Shown in pieces: positions 9,518 to 10,398 of a stretch of 10,398 nt of DNA. The stretch is from Myxococcales bacterium. GTDB lineage: Bacteria > Myxococcota_A > Polyangia > Fen-1088. How positions within the stretch are numbered: the stretch's first letter is position 1; the number at the start of each line of letters is the position of its first letter. The notes under the pieces are model-generated. The model had not been told where the DNA came from, ran no database searches, and saw only the letters and a list, made by a program, of their open reading frames with translations. Where the stretch lies: positions 8,731-19,128 of the forward strand of contig PMZX01000204.1 in NCBI GenBank assembly GCA_003170035.1. Direction: 5' to 3'. The position numbers were made by a program, and so were the translations under genes.

Positions 9518-10398
9518 GGGGTCTTGATCTCCTTGGGCGCGACGCCGAACAGTTCCTGCGCCTTGCGGACCATGGGATGCTCGCGCGCCTCGGTCTCGCG
9601 CTGGTGCTGGTCAAGCTGCGCCGCCTCTGCTTCGCGGCCGACCTCGGAACGCAGCAGGGGAAGCACTTTTCCTGTCGTCATCTTCAACTCCACCCGGGTG
9701 GCCGTGCCGGTGATCTGGGTCAGCGCGCGTTCCACCTCGGACTTGAACTTGGCGGTCTGATCGAGGGCAAACTTCTGCGAAAACTGCAGGATGACTGCCC
9801 CGCCCTCCCAGCCGCCCACCTCGGCGTGGTCCAGGGCTGCGGCCATGGCCGGCCGGTGTCCGAACGATTCGCGCACCCTGCGCCACACCTCGGCGATATC
9901 AGAGTCGGGTGACAGCGCTGGGGCCGCCGCGGCGACCAGTGGCGCAGGCGCGGCCGACTGGCGCACAGGCGCTGCGCCCCGGGGCCGCGACTCCGGCGCT
10001 GCCGGCCGCGCGGGGGACGCGCCTGCCCCAGCCAGGCGGCCCTCCAGCTTCTCCAGCCTGTCGAGCAAGTCGCCGAGTGGCAGCAGCGGCTCGGCGTTGC
10101 ACAGGTCGACCAGCGCCATTTCCAGCAGCAGGCGCGGCGTCTGCGATCGCGCGGCGTCCTCCACCGCGCGGGCCCAGCGGTCGAAGAGCGAAGTGGCCAG
10201 GCCCTTGCCGGCCTTGCCGGCCAGCGCCTTGGTCTCGGCCGCTTCCTCGGCGGTCGCATCGATCAGATCCTCGGCATCGGGAACCGCGGTCAGGATCTCC
10301 AGATCGTGCAGAAAGGCGAGAAAAGCCCGCGCCATCTGCATGAGATCCACGCCGCGGTCGACCGCATCGGCCACATGCCGGAGGGTTTCCGCCACGTC
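9514..10398 (-). CDS. dnaX: DNA polymerase III subunit gamma/tau, C-terminal part (truncated by window edge)
   Basis: DnaX is the clamp-loader ATPase that links the sliding clamp loader to the replicative polymerase. Only the last 294 residues are in the window; the AAA+ ATPase domain lies upstream beyond 10398. The visible part begins in the helical domain III (VADAVDRGVDLMQMARAF, FLHDLEIL), which forms the clamp-loader collar, and continues through SQTPRLLLEMALVDLC to DLLDRLEKLEGRL. A Pro/Ala linker follows, then a C-terminal domain (IAEVWRRVRESFG, AVILQFSQKFALDQ, RVELKM) typical of longer gamma/tau proteins. An internal GTG at 10395 is not the real start, since the frame continues to the edge. 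No slippery A-rich frameshift heptamer is visible in this part, so there is no evidence here for a short gamma form. The assignment also rests on the conserved order dnaX-ybaB-recR. Confidence 0.92.
   Translation of the reverse strand, partial: DVAETLRHVADAVDRGVDLMQMARAFLAFLHDLEILTAVPDAEDLIDATAEEAAETKALAGKAGKGLATSLFDRWARAVEDAARSQTPRLLLEMALVDLCNAEPLLPLGDLLDRLEKLEGRLAGAGASPARPAAPESRPRGAAPVRQSAAPAPLVAAAAPALSPDSDIAEVWRRVRESFGHRPAMAAALDHAEVGGWEGGAVILQFSQKFALDQTAKFKSEVERALTQITGTATRVELKMTTGKVLPLLRSEVGREAEAAQLDQHQRETEAREHPMVRKAQELFGVAPKEIKTP

Noticed and set aside
8505..9527. 340-residue plus-strand open frame
   Set aside because: Antisense to recR and ybaB, which are certain and tightly overlapping; no upstream signals.
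9514..10398. Programmed -1 frameshift in dnaX producing a short gamma form
   Set aside because: No A-rich slippery heptamer with a following stem was seen in the visible part; the upstream part of the gene is outside the window.

Overview
This is a GC-rich window (roughly two thirds G+C by eye) from a myxobacterium or a close deltaproteobacterial relative. The main evidence is an mglB-mglA pair. As far as I can recall the Myxococcus xanthus polarity proteins, MglA matches M. xanthus MglA almost residue for residue through the GTP-binding motifs, and MglB matches in length, roadblock core and acidic C-terminal helix. The elongation factor G is of the 'spd'/mitochondrial-like subtype known from spirochaetes, planctomycetes and deltaproteobacteria, which fits. 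No tRNA, rRNA, CRISPR array, transposon or prophage was seen.

Layout. (1) 1-2021 (-): fusA-type EF-G, lacking only its C-terminal tail at the window edge. (2) 2022-2250: divergent regulatory gap with two strong inverted repeats. (3) 2251-3692 (+): a Dam-family adenine methyltransferase overlapping a PduO-type cobalamin adenosyltransferase by 4 bp. (4) 3695-5197 (-): an exported TPR / Pro-Ala linker / beta-rich envelope protein, meeting the adenosyltransferase tail to tail with 2 bp between stop codons. (5) 5198-5426: a second divergent gap with a perfect 8-bp inverted repeat over a candidate -35 box. (6) 5427-7259 (+): a subtilisin-family protease with a complete triad and a hydrophobic, probably multi-spanning C-terminal tail. 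(7) 7260-7320: convergent gap with two copies of a hairpin-forming 23-bp repeat. (8) 7321-8406 (-): mglB-mglA. (9) 8407-8597: gap with a candidate mglB promoter and a hairpin just after recR. (10) 8598-10398 (-): recR, ybaB/ebfC and the 3' part of dnaX, joined by ATGA stop-start overlaps.

How the genes work together. dnaX-ybaB-recR is a widely conserved replication/recombination operon. MglA and MglB form a polarity switch: a Ras-like GTPase and its roadblock-domain GAP. The exported TPR protein and the membrane protease are divergently transcribed, both act in the envelope, and may share regulation through the 5269-5292 inverted repeat. The methyltransferase/adenosyltransferase pair looks translationally coupled without an obvious shared pathway. 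Most of the window is core-genome material. The least ordinary parts are the protease tail, the TPR-barrel protein, the dam/adenosyltransferase coupling and the structured intergenic gaps.
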